Source of the DNA: Candidatus Opimibacter iunctus
GTDB taxonomy: Bacteria > Bacteroidota > Bacteroidia > Chitinophagales > Saprospiraceae
Assembly (NCBI GenBank): GCA_016716665.1
Contig: JADJVH010000005.1
Span: 310,001 to 374,000 of the forward strand
DNA length: 64,000 nt
Direction of reading: 5' to 3'
Every line of letters begins with the position of its first letter. The first letter of the stretch is position 1. Below are positions 17,038 through 26,176 of the stretch, piece by piece. The notes beneath the pieces are model-generated. The model had not been told where the DNA came from, did not search any database, and saw only the letters and a list, made by a program, of their open reading frames with translations. Position numbers and translations under genes: made by a program.

Positions 17038-17940
17038 TTGAAATACTATCTCAATCATCTCGAAGAACTCGAATCCGAATCCATCTTCATCCTTCGTGAA
17101 GTAGCGGCCCAGTTTGAAAATCCGGTGATCTTGTTTTCCGGTGGGAAAGACAGCATCCTGATGGTCTACCTGGCCATCAAGGCCTTTCACCCGGCAAGGG
17201 TACCTTTCCCTCTGTTGCATATAGATACAGGCCACAACTTTCCAGAGACACTTGAATATCGTGATTGGTTAGTCAATCATTACAACCTGCGCATGAATGT
17301 GGGTTCGGTGCAGAAGGCCATTGATGAAGGGAAGATCAAAGAGGAGAAAGGGTTCAATGCGAGCCGCAATAATCTGCAGACGTATGTGCTCCTTGACGAG
17401 CTCGAAAAAGGCAAATACGATGCAGCGCTTGGCGGCGGACGGAGAGATGAAGAGAAGGCCCGGGCTAAGGAACGGTTTTTCAGCCATCGGGATGAATTCG
17501 GTCAATGGGATCCGAAAAATCAACGACCTGAGTTATGGAATCTCTTTAACGGACGCAAGCATTTCGGAGAGCATTTCCGTGTATTCCCGATCAGCAACTG
17601 GACCGAGTTGGATGTATGGCGTTATCTCGCAGTGGAAGAATTTCCGTTGCCCAATCTCTACTTCGCACACATGCGCAAGGTCTTTGAACGTGATGGCGTA
17701 TTACTCCCCGATTGTGAATACATCACCCGCCGTCCGGATGAAATGGTAAAAGAAGAGTTGATCCGCTGCCGCACCATCGGCGACATGACTTGCACCGGCG
17801 TGTGGCGTTCGTCAGCATCAACGATAGAAGATATCATCCAGGAAGTTGCTGTATCACGCCTCACTGAGCGCGGCGGCAGGGCGGATGACAAGAGGAGCGA
17901 GACGAGTATGGAAGACCGGAAAAAGCAAGGTTACTTCTGA
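17038..17940 (+). CDS. cysD: Sulfate adenylyltransferase small subunit
   Basis: 300 residues. The start is a TTG at 17038; the N-terminus MKYYLNHLEELESESIFILR matches the usual CysD beginning, so the non-ATG start is well supported. The PP-loop motif FSGGKDS lies near residue 36, followed by FPLLHIDTGHNFPETLEYRD and the GGGRRDEEKARAKER region that binds the ATP phosphates. With CysN it activates sulfate to APS. It is separated from cysN by an inserted four-helix-bundle gene flanked by repeats, whereas the two are normally adjacent. Confidence 0.95.
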   Translation: MKYYLNHLEELESESIFILREVAAQFENPVILFSGGKDSILMVYLAIKAFHPARVPFPLLHIDTGHNFPETLEYRDWLVNHYNLRMNVGSVQKAIDEGKIKEEKGFNASRNNLQTYVLLDELEKGKYDAALGGGRRDEEKARAKERFFSHRDEFGQWDPKNQRPELWNLFNGRKHFGEHFRVFPISNWTELDVWRYLAVEEFPLPNLYFAHMRKVFERDGVLLPDCEYITRRPDEMVKEELIRCRTIGDMTCTGVWRSSASTIEDIIQEVAVSRLTERGGRADDKRSETSMEDRKKQGYF

Positions 17941-17964
17941 TGAAAAAGAATGATCTGTCAGCTA

Positions 17965-18024
17965 CAGCGTTTAGAAAGTTTAGCATTTAGCCCGTTCGGG
18001 CTACTGTTTAGAAAGTTTAGAAAG
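17965..18024. repeat. GTTTAGAAAGTTTAG palindromic element, copy A
   Basis: Two GTTTAGAAAGTTTAG arms surround a CCCGTTCGGG core. Copy B, 46 bases further on, is in the opposite orientation. Confidence 0.65.
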
Positions 18025-18070
18025 ATGATCGTTCTGTAACGAAATGTAGGATATGACCATAAAAATAACA

Positions 18071-18136
18071 ACCTAAACTCTCTAAACTTAAGCCCGTACG
18101 GGCTTAAACTAAACTTTCTAAACACATTGTCTACAG
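18071..18136. repeat. GTTTAGAAAGTTTAG palindromic element, copy B
   Basis: CTAAACTCTCTAAACTTAAG, the palindromic core CCCGTACGGG, CTTAAACTAAACTTTCTAAA, then ACATTGTCTACAG. It lies 60 bases before the four-helix-bundle gene and is in the same orientation as copy C on the other side of that gene. Confidence 0.65.
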
Positions 18137-18195
18137 ATAAAATAATTCTAAAGTAACAGACACTTCTCCAGGTAACCAAACAGTATCACCATAAC

Positions 18196-18564
18196 ATGAA
18201 AACGTATTCTTTTGAAAAGCTTGATGTCTGGCAAGAGGCAAGACAATTGGCAGGAACGATTTACAAGTTGACGAGACAATTCCCTGACGAGGAGAAATTT
18301 GGCCTGGTCAGTCAGATGCGTAGGTGCGGTATTTCCATTTCCTCTAATATTGCGGAAGGGACATCCAGGTATTCGGGAAAGGATCAAATTAGGTTTTATG
18401 AAATTGCTTATGGTAGTCTAATGGAATTGCTCAATCAGGCAATCATCAGTTGTGACCTGATGTTCCTTCCAGAGGATGACTTAATTGCAATTAGAAAAGA
18501 AGTTGATAGTATTGCACATAAACTCACCAGACTAAGTGATGCCCAACGCAAGAAAGAGATTTAG
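18196..18564 (+). CDS. Four-helix-bundle protein (S23 / rRNA-intervening-sequence type)
   Basis: 122 residues with the family hallmarks: FEKLDVWQEARQL at the N-terminus, MRRCGISISSNIAEGTSR, and IAYGSLMELLNQ. The family (TIGR02436-like) is a small helical bundle related to proteins encoded in 23S rRNA intervening sequences and to Avd of diversity-generating retroelements. Its general cellular role is unknown. Here it interrupts cysD-cysN and is flanked by direct copies of a palindromic repeat (copies B and C), which suggests insertion as a small cassette. No reverse transcriptase is nearby. Confidence 0.9.
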   Translation: MKTYSFEKLDVWQEARQLAGTIYKLTRQFPDEEKFGLVSQMRRCGISISSNIAEGTSRYSGKDQIRFYEIAYGSLMELLNQAIISCDLMFLPEDDLIAIRKEVDSIAHKLTRLSDAQRKKEI

Positions 18565-18661
18565 GTATATATAGAGTGAATGTTTCACTTTCAATTTTTT
18601 TTGGATGGGTTTGGTAAATGAGCAGCCAGCTATAAAATGAATTGTTTGGAAGGCTGACATT

Positions 18662-18733
18662 TCAAACTAAACTTTCTAAACTTAAGCGCCGAACAGGTGC
18701 TTAAACTAAACTTTCTAAACACTGTGCCCACAG
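18662..18733. repeat. GTTTAGAAAGTTTAG palindromic element, copy C
   Basis: AACTAAACTTTCTAAACTTAAG, a diverged centre GCGCCGAACAGGTGC, a second arm, then ACTGTGCCCACAG. It ends 9 bases before the cysN start. The end sequence parallels copy B (TGTCTACAG / TGCCCACAG). Confidence 0.65.
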
Positions 18734-18742
18734 CTATATCAT

Positions 18743-20020
18743 ATGAAACAGCAGAACCTTATAACGACAGATAAGTACATCGAACTTCTGCGGTTTACAA
18801 CCGCAGGATCTGTCGACGACGGCAAATCTACCCTCATCGGCAGACTCCTGTACGACAGTAAATCCATTTTCCAGGATCAGTACGATGCTATCGAAGAAGT
18901 CTCTAAGCGAAGGGGTGAAGAAGGCGTAAACTTTGCCTTGCTCACAGATGGATTGAAAGCAGAGCGTGAACAAGGGATCACCATCGATGTGGCGTACAGG
19001 TATTTTACGACACCGAAGCGGAAGTTTATTATTGCGGACACACCGGGACATATCCAGTACACACGCAACATGGTCACCGGCGCGAGTACCGCCAATGTAG
19101 CGCTGGTGCTGATTGACGCACGCCAGGGTGTACTCGAACAGACAAGGCGTCATGCCATCATTGCAAGCCTGCTGCAGATCCCTCACCTGGTCATTTGTAT
19201 CAACAAGATGGACCTTGTCGATTATAGCCAGGAAATATATGATCGCATCCATGATGAGTTTGAAGCCTTTGCGGGTAAGCTTGATGTGCATGATGTCAGC
19301 TTCATTCCGATATCAGCATTGCGAGGTGATAATGTAGTGGACCGAAGTCCCAACATGCCATGGTATGAAGGGTCTACATTGTTGTACTACCTGGAGAATG
19401 TACACATCGCCAGTGATTACAATTTTATCGATTGCCGCTTTCCTGTCCAATATGTCGTGAGGCCATATACAGATGAATATCATGACTACCGTGGCTATGC
19501 AGGGAGGATAGCAGGAGGCATATTCAAGAAGGGCGATGAAGTGATGTTGTTGCCATCGGGGTTTACGACAAAGATCAGCAAGATCGAAACCTATGATGGC
19601 GAACTCGAAGAAGCCTTCCCGCCGATGAGTGTCACGATGCATATCGAGGATGATTTTGATGTCAGTCGTGGAGACATGATCGTGCGGGTCAACAATGTGC
19701 CACGGCAGGACCAGGATGTAGACCTGATGATCTGCTGGTTTAACGAAAGGCCGCTCAGGGAAAATGGAAAATATCTATTGCGCCATACCACCAAAGAAGC
19801 GAGATGTATCATCCGCGAGGTCCGCTATCGTATGGATGTCAATACGCTCCATCGCGATGTTGCCAGCAAGCAGATCAACATGAATGACATCGCGCGCATT
19901 ACGATTCGTTCGACTGTGCCCCTCTTTGTGGATGCTTACAATAAGAACAGAATCACGGGGAGTGTCATATTGATAGATGAAGGAACGAATGAGACGGTGG
20001 CGGCGGGGATGGTGATCTAG
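18743..20020 (+). CDS. cysN: Sulfate adenylyltransferase large subunit (GTPase)
   Basis: 425 residues, the length of stand-alone CysN without a fused APS kinase. GTPase motifs are in order: G1 AGSVDDGKST (residues 21-30), the switch segment REQGITIDVAYRYF, G3 DTPGHIQYTRNM and G4 INKMDLV. The C-terminal beta domains follow, with DRSPNMPWYEG. GTP hydrolysis drives APS formation by CysD. Together with cysC, all three genes for PAPS are present. The start ATG at 18743 lies just after palindromic repeat copy C. Confidence 0.95.
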   Translation: MKQQNLITTDKYIELLRFTTAGSVDDGKSTLIGRLLYDSKSIFQDQYDAIEEVSKRRGEEGVNFALLTDGLKAEREQGITIDVAYRYFTTPKRKFIIADTPGHIQYTRNMVTGASTANVALVLIDARQGVLEQTRRHAIIASLLQIPHLVICINKMDLVDYSQEIYDRIHDEFEAFAGKLDVHDVSFIPISALRGDNVVDRSPNMPWYEGSTLLYYLENVHIASDYNFIDCRFPVQYVVRPYTDEYHDYRGYAGRIAGGIFKKGDEVMLLPSGFTTKISKIETYDGELEEAFPPMSVTMHIEDDFDVSRGDMIVRVNNVPRQDQDVDLMICWFNERPLRENGKYLLRHTTKEARCIIREVRYRMDVNTLHRDVASKQINMNDIARITIRSTVPLFVDAYNKNRITGSVILIDEGTNETVAAGMVI

Positions 20021-20211
20021 TATATTTGCCCCTAAATCCCCTAAAGGGGACCTGGATATATACTTGGAATGCTCATTAAATAAAATGTAATCAGGTGAAA
20101 TCAAATCCACACTCATGCGCGTTCCCCCACTTCTCACTGTCTTACAGTCTCACTGTCTTACTTTCTGGAGAGAGAATCCATTAACCAGAACCAATATATA
20201 AAATTGACATT
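20021..20211. repeat. Dispersed element and G-poor leader of the UDP-sugar dehydrogenase gene
   Basis: 20029-20055 is a copy of the CCCCTAAATCCCCTAAAGGGG element just after the cysN stop. 20121-20166 is a CCCACTTCTCACTGTCTTAC word run of the type found before wecB, tgt and the sulfotransferase gene. Confidence 0.55.
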
Positions 20212-21510
20212 TTGAGTATTTACGAAAAACTAAAGACAAAACACTGCGCTGTAAGCGTAACAGGGCTCGGCTATGTCGGCCTTCCGCTGGCACTTGAATT
20301 TGCGCGGCACTACCGGGTGATCGGGTTTGATATCAATGAGGAGCGGGTGGCATTGATGAGGCAGGGTATTGATCCATCAAAGGAATTGCCGTCTTCGGCA
20401 TTTGAAGGATGTGATATTAAGTTTACGACAGACCCTGCGGATTTGAAGGAAGCACACTTTCATATCATCGGCGTCCCTACAGATATTGATGATCACAAGG
20501 TCCCTGACCTCAATCCGTTGATCAAGGCAAGCCAGAGTGTGGGACGGGCGTTGAAACAGGGAGATTATGTAGTCTACGAGAGTACAGTATATCCGGGATG
20601 TACAGAGGAGGATTGCCTGCCTGAACTGGAGAAAGCTTCAGGGTTGCAAGGTGGTGTTGATTTCAAGTATGGGTACAGTCCTGAACGAATTGTGCCGGGT
20701 GACAAAGTCAAGACGCTGACCGGCATCCTCAAGATCGTCAGTGGTAATGATGCGGAGGCCCTGTATGAAATCTCAAAAGTGTATGGCGAAATCATCACAG
20801 CAGGACTACACAGGGCATCTTCGATCAAGGTCGCTGAAGCAGCCAAGGTGATTGAAAATACACAACGGGATATCAACATCTCTCTGATGAACGAACTGGC
20901 GATCATCTTTGACCGCATGGGCATTGATACCCGTGAGGTGATCGAAGCGGCAGGGACCAAGTGGAACTTTCACAAATATTATCCCGGGCTTGTGGGTGGA
21001 CATTGCATCAGTGTAGATCCGTTTTACCTCATGCACAAGTCACGGTCACTGGGTTACGAGCCGCAGGTCATTGCCGCAGGCCGGAGGGTCAATGATTACA
21101 TGCCTCATTTCATTGCCAAGAAAGTCGTGCAGGCCCTTATCGAAAACGGCCGCAATCCCGGAGAGTGTAGGGTATTGGTGATGGGCATTACGTTCAAGGA
21201 AGACGTTGCCGATATACGTAATAGCAAGGTGGTGGACCTCATCCGGGAGTTGGAGGATTATTCTATTACGATTGATGTGATTGATCCCCATGCTTCGGTC
21301 GTTGATGTGAAACATGAATATGGTATTGATCTCAAACCCGAAGCGGAAGGGAAGTATGATGCGATTATCGTGGCGGTGGGGCACAGGGAGTACATCACCA
21401 GGAGCGATGACTTTTACAATTCGATCATAACTGAGGATAGTATCATCTATGACCTTAAAGGAGCCTTAAAGGGCCATTCGATCAAGAGCAGGACTAAGTT
21501 TATTTTATGA
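20212..21510 (+). CDS. tviB: Nucleotide-sugar dehydrogenase (TviB/WbpO type)
   Basis: 432 residues starting at a TTG (SIYEKLKTK follows). The NAD-binding site is VTGLGYVGLPLA, a central helix shows EAAKVIENTQRDINISLMNE, and the catalytic cysteine is in VGGHCISVDPFYL. This is the pattern of UDP-N-acetylhexosamine C6 dehydrogenases of the TviB/WbpO/WecC group, which oxidise UDP-HexNAc to the uronic acid. Together with the UDP-GlcNAc 2-epimerase at 43.3 kb it could supply a ManNAcA-type sugar. The exact substrate cannot be read from the sequence. Confidence 0.88.
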   Translation: MSIYEKLKTKHCAVSVTGLGYVGLPLALEFARHYRVIGFDINEERVALMRQGIDPSKELPSSAFEGCDIKFTTDPADLKEAHFHIIGVPTDIDDHKVPDLNPLIKASQSVGRALKQGDYVVYESTVYPGCTEEDCLPELEKASGLQGGVDFKYGYSPERIVPGDKVKTLTGILKIVSGNDAEALYEISKVYGEIITAGLHRASSIKVAEAAKVIENTQRDINISLMNELAIIFDRMGIDTREVIEAAGTKWNFHKYYPGLVGGHCISVDPFYLMHKSRSLGYEPQVIAAGRRVNDYMPHFIAKKVVQALIENGRNPGECRVLVMGITFKEDVADIRNSKVVDLIRELEDYSITIDVIDPHASVVDVKHEYGIDLKPEAEGKYDAIIVAVGHREYITRSDDFYNSIITEDSIIYDLKGALKGHSIKSRTKFIL

Positions 21511-21536
21511 TCACCAGGGTTGAATAAGACGTGTTG

Positions 21537-22940
21537 ATGAAATCTATAAGCAGATCTGCGGCCATATGGATATTGATTGGTGTAGTTACAGGAAGTTGTG
21601 TCACAGCAAAAGTTCAAACAACAACGAATCAACTGCCTGCCATAAGTGAAACGGCAAACATGATAGTCATCAGGGGTGCGGTTAACTATCAAGAGCCAAT
21701 AACCCTTGACAAGGAAGTGACCATATATCCTGAAGCTTTTATATCTACTACCGGGAATGGCAGGATCATTTTCACGAAAAGGGTCAATATACTTGGTAGT
21801 TCCCAGGTCTTCGATGCCCAGGCACACATTCGATTTGGTGAAGGGTGTATAGGCACACTCAATGTAGCTTGGTTTGGAGCAAGGGGATATGACAAAGACG
21901 ATGATACGAAGGCCTTTCAAAAAGCAATTGGTATGGCCTCTGGACTTTCTAATTCTGTAAATGTTTTCGTTCCGGTTGGTAAATACATGATCACCGAACA
22001 ATTAGTGCTTGAAAACACCTTGCCATTGAACAAATCCATAAATCTCATTGGGGAAGGGATGAGCAGTTCAACTAATGATGGCTCAAGTATCATATGGAAT
22101 GGTCCCCCAGGGGCTTCCATGATCCTGGTCAGAAACAATTACCATAACCTGATCCAGTCTCTTGATTTTGCAGCAGAACCTGAGCATGAGTTGAAGCATA
22201 ATATTGAATTAAGATCGCAGATATATCTGATGGAAATCAGGGATTGTTCTTTTTCAGGAAGCGCTGGATCCGGATCTGCCAATGTCAACCTTAATGAAGG
22301 AAGTTCAGTTCAAGTGTCAGAGATTAGTTTTAGGAATTGCGTATTTCGTGGAAAGACCGTTGATAATAAAACATGGACGACCGGCTCTGCTGTAATAGGA
22401 GGCAAGGCCAATACTAAGAACTTCTACTTTGAAAAGTGTTCCTTGCTGGGATACAATGAAGCAGCGATCAATATTGAAATTTCCGATATAGTGAATGTAA
22501 GCAACTGTGCATTTGCGCTCAATGAGATCGATATTTCATGCCTGCTGTGCGGTTTGCTGGCTACGTCTAATTACAGTGAACAATCAAAGTCGTTTTTTAA
22601 GGGCACCAATTCCAACAACCTCGCCTTTACGACCTTGGTCAATAATTTTTTTGACGGCCACCCTGCGGAGGATTTTGTGATCACCAGCGGCAGCGGTAGC
22701 CTCGTGGTCATCAACAATAATTTTGGGGGAAATGGCGGGATAGATTCCATAAACCTGATACGTTGGGATAGCCGTAATATCAGTAGTGTCTTTAGTGTTG
22801 GAAATTTCTATAGAAATGGGGCTTCGACTACTGACCCATTTGTTTTTTCAGGAAGAAATGCTACTAACCCTGAAATTTTCACGTCGGTAATGGATAAGAT
22901 CGGGGGTGATGGCCCCACCGCCAGGAAAGTTAAAAATTAA
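21537..22940 (+). CDS. Right-handed beta-helix lipoprotein (Pectate_lyase_3-like)
   Basis: 467 residues from the ATG at 21537; GTG/TTG codons just before are alternatives. The N-terminus MKSISRSAAIWILIGVVTGS ends in a lipobox VTGSC. A Pectate_lyase_3-type start follows (VAWFGARGYDKDDDTKAFQKAI, residue about 110), then repeating beta-helix rungs rich in Asn and Ser (NCAFALNEIDI, NNFFDGHPAEDF, INNNFGGNGGID). Such proteins bind, cleave or modify acidic polysaccharides at the cell surface. In this locus it may act on the polymer being made. No pectate-lyase calcium site can be assigned with confidence. Confidence 0.75.
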   Translation: MKSISRSAAIWILIGVVTGSCVTAKVQTTTNQLPAISETANMIVIRGAVNYQEPITLDKEVTIYPEAFISTTGNGRIIFTKRVNILGSSQVFDAQAHIRFGEGCIGTLNVAWFGARGYDKDDDTKAFQKAIGMASGLSNSVNVFVPVGKYMITEQLVLENTLPLNKSINLIGEGMSSSTNDGSSIIWNGPPGASMILVRNNYHNLIQSLDFAAEPEHELKHNIELRSQIYLMEIRDCSFSGSAGSGSANVNLNEGSSVQVSEISFRNCVFRGKTVDNKTWTTGSAVIGGKANTKNFYFEKCSLLGYNEAAINIEISDIVNVSNCAFALNEIDISCLLCGLLATSNYSEQSKSFFKGTNSNNLAFTTLVNNFFDGHPAEDFVITSGSGSLVVINNNFGGNGGIDSINLIRWDSRNISSVFSVGNFYRNGASTTDPFVFSGRNATNPEIFTSVMDKIGGDGPTARKVKN

Positions 22941-23008
22941 TACTTCCTGAAAGAGGAAGAAGAGATAATTGAAATTAAGTATACGGTTGGAAAATCTGAA
23001 ATCAATTG

Positions 23009-24025
23009 ATGAGCACTAAAAGGATAATCGTCATTACTAGTGAAAGCAATTATGCGGTAGGTAATTTGTTTGTAAAGGCATTGAAGAACTTGGGCCATGA
23101 GGTGGAACGCTTTGATTTGTTTAAAGTCCTTTCGAGATATGAAAAGGGAGGGTGGCTGGGTCAAAAGGTTAATACTTTCTGGCCTGTAGAGGCCTGGACC
23201 CGCAAAGCCAATCGTGAATTAGCGGTATTTATTCAACGATTCCGACCCGATCACATACTGATCAGCGGGGACAACCCTGTTCAGATTGGGGCATTGGCAT
23301 TTGCCAGGTCCATATTGCCAAATCTGAAGGTAACTTTATTCTGGCCTGACACTTTGGTCAATCTGTCATTTTCTATTACCCAATTGAGTCCTGTTGTCGA
23401 TACGCTGGCTTCTTATAGCAGCACGGCAATAGACCAGTTTAAGCTAATGGGATTCAGGCATTGTATCTGGATGCCATTTGCTGGTGATGTAGCGTTTCTT
23501 ATGGATGAATCTGATAAGATAAACCCTGGTTTATATACCTATGATTGCAGTTTTGTCGGAGGATGGAGACCGGAGAGGGAACTTGCCCTGGAAAAAATAT
23601 CCACGGCAATGTCAGATATATCCCTGAGGATAATAGGGCCGCTCTGGAGCAAAAACGTGAGGAATAAGCAATTGGTAAAGTACATTGATGACACGCCCAG
23701 GTATGGCAAGGAATTCGGGGCTTTTATCAGGTCTTCCCGTATAAATCTCAATATAATAGATGATACCAATTACCCTGCTGCCAATATGAGGTTTTTTGAA
23801 ATTCCGGCAGCGGGTGGATTACAGCTTTCATCATCCTGTCCTGAAATGGAAAGTGTATTTATAGAAGGAGAGCATATTTTCTATTATCACCATCCGGATG
23901 CAATAGTGGACAAAATAAGGTACATTCTTTCCAATCCTGGAATTGCAGATAGGGTCAGGCTGCAAGGGCATCAGTATGTCAGGGATCAACATACCTATAT
24001 GGATAGAATGAAGAGTATTGTATAA
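23009..24025 (+). CDS. CgeB-like glycosyltransferase
   Basis: 338 residues from the ATG at 23009. The order is a Rossmann N-terminal half (IIVITSESNYAVGNLFVKAL, FRPDHILISGDNP) and a C-terminal half with CSFVGGWRPERELALEKI, FIRSSRINLNIID and MRFFEIPAAGGLQLSS. This is the layout of CgeB/GT-B glycosyltransferases (Glyco_trans_1_2). It probably adds a sugar to the lipid-linked repeat unit in the cytoplasm. It begins an AT-richer run of genes to about 30.9 kb. Confidence 0.75.
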   Translation: MSTKRIIVITSESNYAVGNLFVKALKNLGHEVERFDLFKVLSRYEKGGWLGQKVNTFWPVEAWTRKANRELAVFIQRFRPDHILISGDNPVQIGALAFARSILPNLKVTLFWPDTLVNLSFSITQLSPVVDTLASYSSTAIDQFKLMGFRHCIWMPFAGDVAFLMDESDKINPGLYTYDCSFVGGWRPERELALEKISTAMSDISLRIIGPLWSKNVRNKQLVKYIDDTPRYGKEFGAFIRSSRINLNIIDDTNYPAANMRFFEIPAAGGLQLSSSCPEMESVFIEGEHIFYYHHPDAIVDKIRYILSNPGIADRVRLQGHQYVRDQHTYMDRMKSIV

Positions 24026-24040
24026 ACGACAATTCAATAT

Positions 24041-24970
24041 ATGGCTAATATATTAGTGACCGGTGGAGCCGGCAATATCGGCGGAAGCCTCGTCAACCGA
24101 CTTGTGAAAAATCCGGATCATTTTGTGGTCGTTTCAGATAATCTATTGACTGGTTCACGTGAAAAATTACCGGATGGATCTATTCCCAACTGGAAGTTTA
24201 TTAAATCGGATGTCAATGATTACCGGGATATCAGCGCGATCATGCTTTCCCATAATTTTGATTATGTCTTTCATTACGGAGCAGTGGTTGGTGTAAAGAG
24301 AACACTTGAAAATCCGAAACTCGTCCTGGATGATATTGAGGGTATCAAGAATGTACTCGATTTGTCAAAAAACACCGGGGTAAAGCGTGTGTTCTTTTCA
24401 TCTTCTTCTGAAGTGTACGGTGAGCCTGTAGAAATACCCCAATATGAAGATACGACACCGCTTAACTCAAGACTTCCCTATGCTATAGTGAAAAATGTTG
24501 GAGAAGCCTTTTTTAAATCATATCAACAGGAATATGGCTTGGATTATACCATCTTCAGGTTTTTTAATACCTATGGTCCAAGACAAAGCACTGATTTTGT
24601 CATATCAAGGTTTATTGAAAGAGCTGTGACTAATAATGACATTACAATTTATGGTGATGGTTCACAAACGCGGACGTTTTGCTATATCGATGATAATCTG
24701 GACACTATTGAAAGGATACTCAACACAGGTGAATGTAAAAACGATGTCATCAATATCGGAAGTGATGAAGAAATCACTATCCTGGGCCTGGCTGAACGAG
24801 TGATTGAAATTTTTAAATCTAATTCACAGATAGTGCATTTGCCTCCATTGCCAGAAGGGGACATGAGCAGGAGAAAGCCCGACATTTCTAAAATGCTTAA
24901 GATACTCAACAGGCCTTTAGTGTCCCTGGATGAGGGTCTTCGCATGACTTTACAGCATCGGTTGTTCTGA
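24041..24970 (+). CDS. NAD-dependent nucleotide-sugar epimerase/dehydratase (SDR)
   Basis: 309 residues. It has the extended-SDR glycine motif VTGGAGNIGGSL, the Ser/Tyr/Lys set in FSSSSEVYGEP and YAIVKNVGE (YxxxK), and substrate-domain segments RFFNTYGPRQS and GDGSQTRTFCYIDD. The family includes UDP-glucose 4-epimerases and UDP-glucuronate decarboxylases; which one cannot be decided by eye. It ends one base before the next glycosyltransferase. Confidence 0.85.
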   Translation: MANILVTGGAGNIGGSLVNRLVKNPDHFVVVSDNLLTGSREKLPDGSIPNWKFIKSDVNDYRDISAIMLSHNFDYVFHYGAVVGVKRTLENPKLVLDDIEGIKNVLDLSKNTGVKRVFFSSSSEVYGEPVEIPQYEDTTPLNSRLPYAIVKNVGEAFFKSYQQEYGLDYTIFRFFNTYGPRQSTDFVISRFIERAVTNNDITIYGDGSQTRTFCYIDDNLDTIERILNTGECKNDVINIGSDEEITILGLAERVIEIFKSNSQIVHLPPLPEGDMSRRKPDISKMLKILNRPLVSLDEGLRMTLQHRLF

Positions 24971-24971
24971 T

Positions 24972-26143
24972 ATGGAGAAGATCAACATTTATTTTGTTGT
25001 CACACACCCCATACAATACTTTGTTCCGGTTTATCAACGACTTTCTAAAGAGAGACAAGTCAATTGTGAGGTATTTTTCTTTTCAGATGAAACTGTTAGC
25101 GGGGGTGTAGATAAGCAATTCGGGGTAAAGTTTGTTTGGGATATCCCACTACTCGAAGGGTATCGATATACATTTATTAAGAACAGATCATGGAAGCCAT
25201 CAATCTTTAAGGGATTCTGGGGACTATTCAATCCGGGCATTATTTTGAAGTTGTGGAAACTCCCACGTGGGATGGTTGTCATAAATGGGTGGCATTTTAG
25301 TTCGTATATCATGAGTTTTCTATTTGCTTCAATGTTTGGCCATCGTGTTGCAATCTATTGTGATGCACCTGTCTACAAGGAAATAAATAGAACAGGTTTG
25401 AAAAACACAATACGACGATTTATGCTGACCCGGGTTTTATTTAAGCACATGGTTGATAAGTGTTTATATATCGGCACCCAGAGCAGGAAATTTTATGACT
25501 TTAATAAAGTTGAGGAAGCAAAACTTGTTTTTACCCCATTCGCTATTGACAATGATAGATTTAGAGAAGGATTAAAGCGTTTTGACAGGCGTGTGGAAAG
25601 GAGCAAGCTAAATATTAATGAAGAGGATTTTGTGGTATTGTTTACCGGAAAATTTATATCGGTAAAACGGCCAATGGATCTAATCAAGGCCTTTGAAAAT
25701 CTCAAAGTGGAAAAAAAGTATTTGGTTTTAGTTGGAGAGGGGGAGTTGAAGGAAAGTTTGCAGGCATACATTGCAGGCCAGGGTATTGATCACGTTCATT
25801 TTACGGGGTTCATTAATCAGAACGAACTTCCAAAATATTATGGAATCGCGGATGTATTGGTATTGTGTTCGGAAACAGAAACCTGGGGATTGTCCGTTAA
25901 CGAGGCTATGGCGTGGATTGCCGATCGTAATCAGTGATATGGTGGGCTGCGCTGAGGATCTGGTAAAGGAGGGAAGAATGGATTTATATATCCAAAGGAG
26001 ATATCATTGCCTTAAGTGAGTCGATCCGACGTGTCGCTGAGGACAAGAAGAGTGCAAATAGCCTTGGTATGGAATCCGCTAAAATTATAGAAGGATTTAC
26101 CATAGAAAAATCAGTTGAAGGCTTTATCGCAGCAGCAAGGTAG
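24972..26143 (+). CDS. GT4-family glycosyltransferase, 3-prime part broken by three frameshifts
   Basis: The open frame stops at 25937, but coding sequence continues in other frames to the TAG at 26141-26143. The breaks lie near 25912-25915 (two bases short; expected AMACGLPIVISD), 25977 (one A short; expected GRNGFIYP) and 25997 (one G short; expected PKGDIIALSES). Correcting all four bases gives 391 residues with no remainder. The family signature is LFTGKFISVKRPMDLIKAF and the acidic pair in ETETWGLSVNEAM. A retaining GT-B enzyme for the repeat unit is expected. Either assembly errors or true decay explains the breaks. Confidence 0.8.
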
Positions 26144-26176
26144 TTGTTGTTCTGAATTAAGATGTAAGGATAGCAT

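Noticed and set aside
17941..18735. Insertion sequence around the four-helix-bundle gene
   Set aside because: No transposase is present, and the flanking repeats also occur alone elsewhere, so it is described as a possible cassette only.
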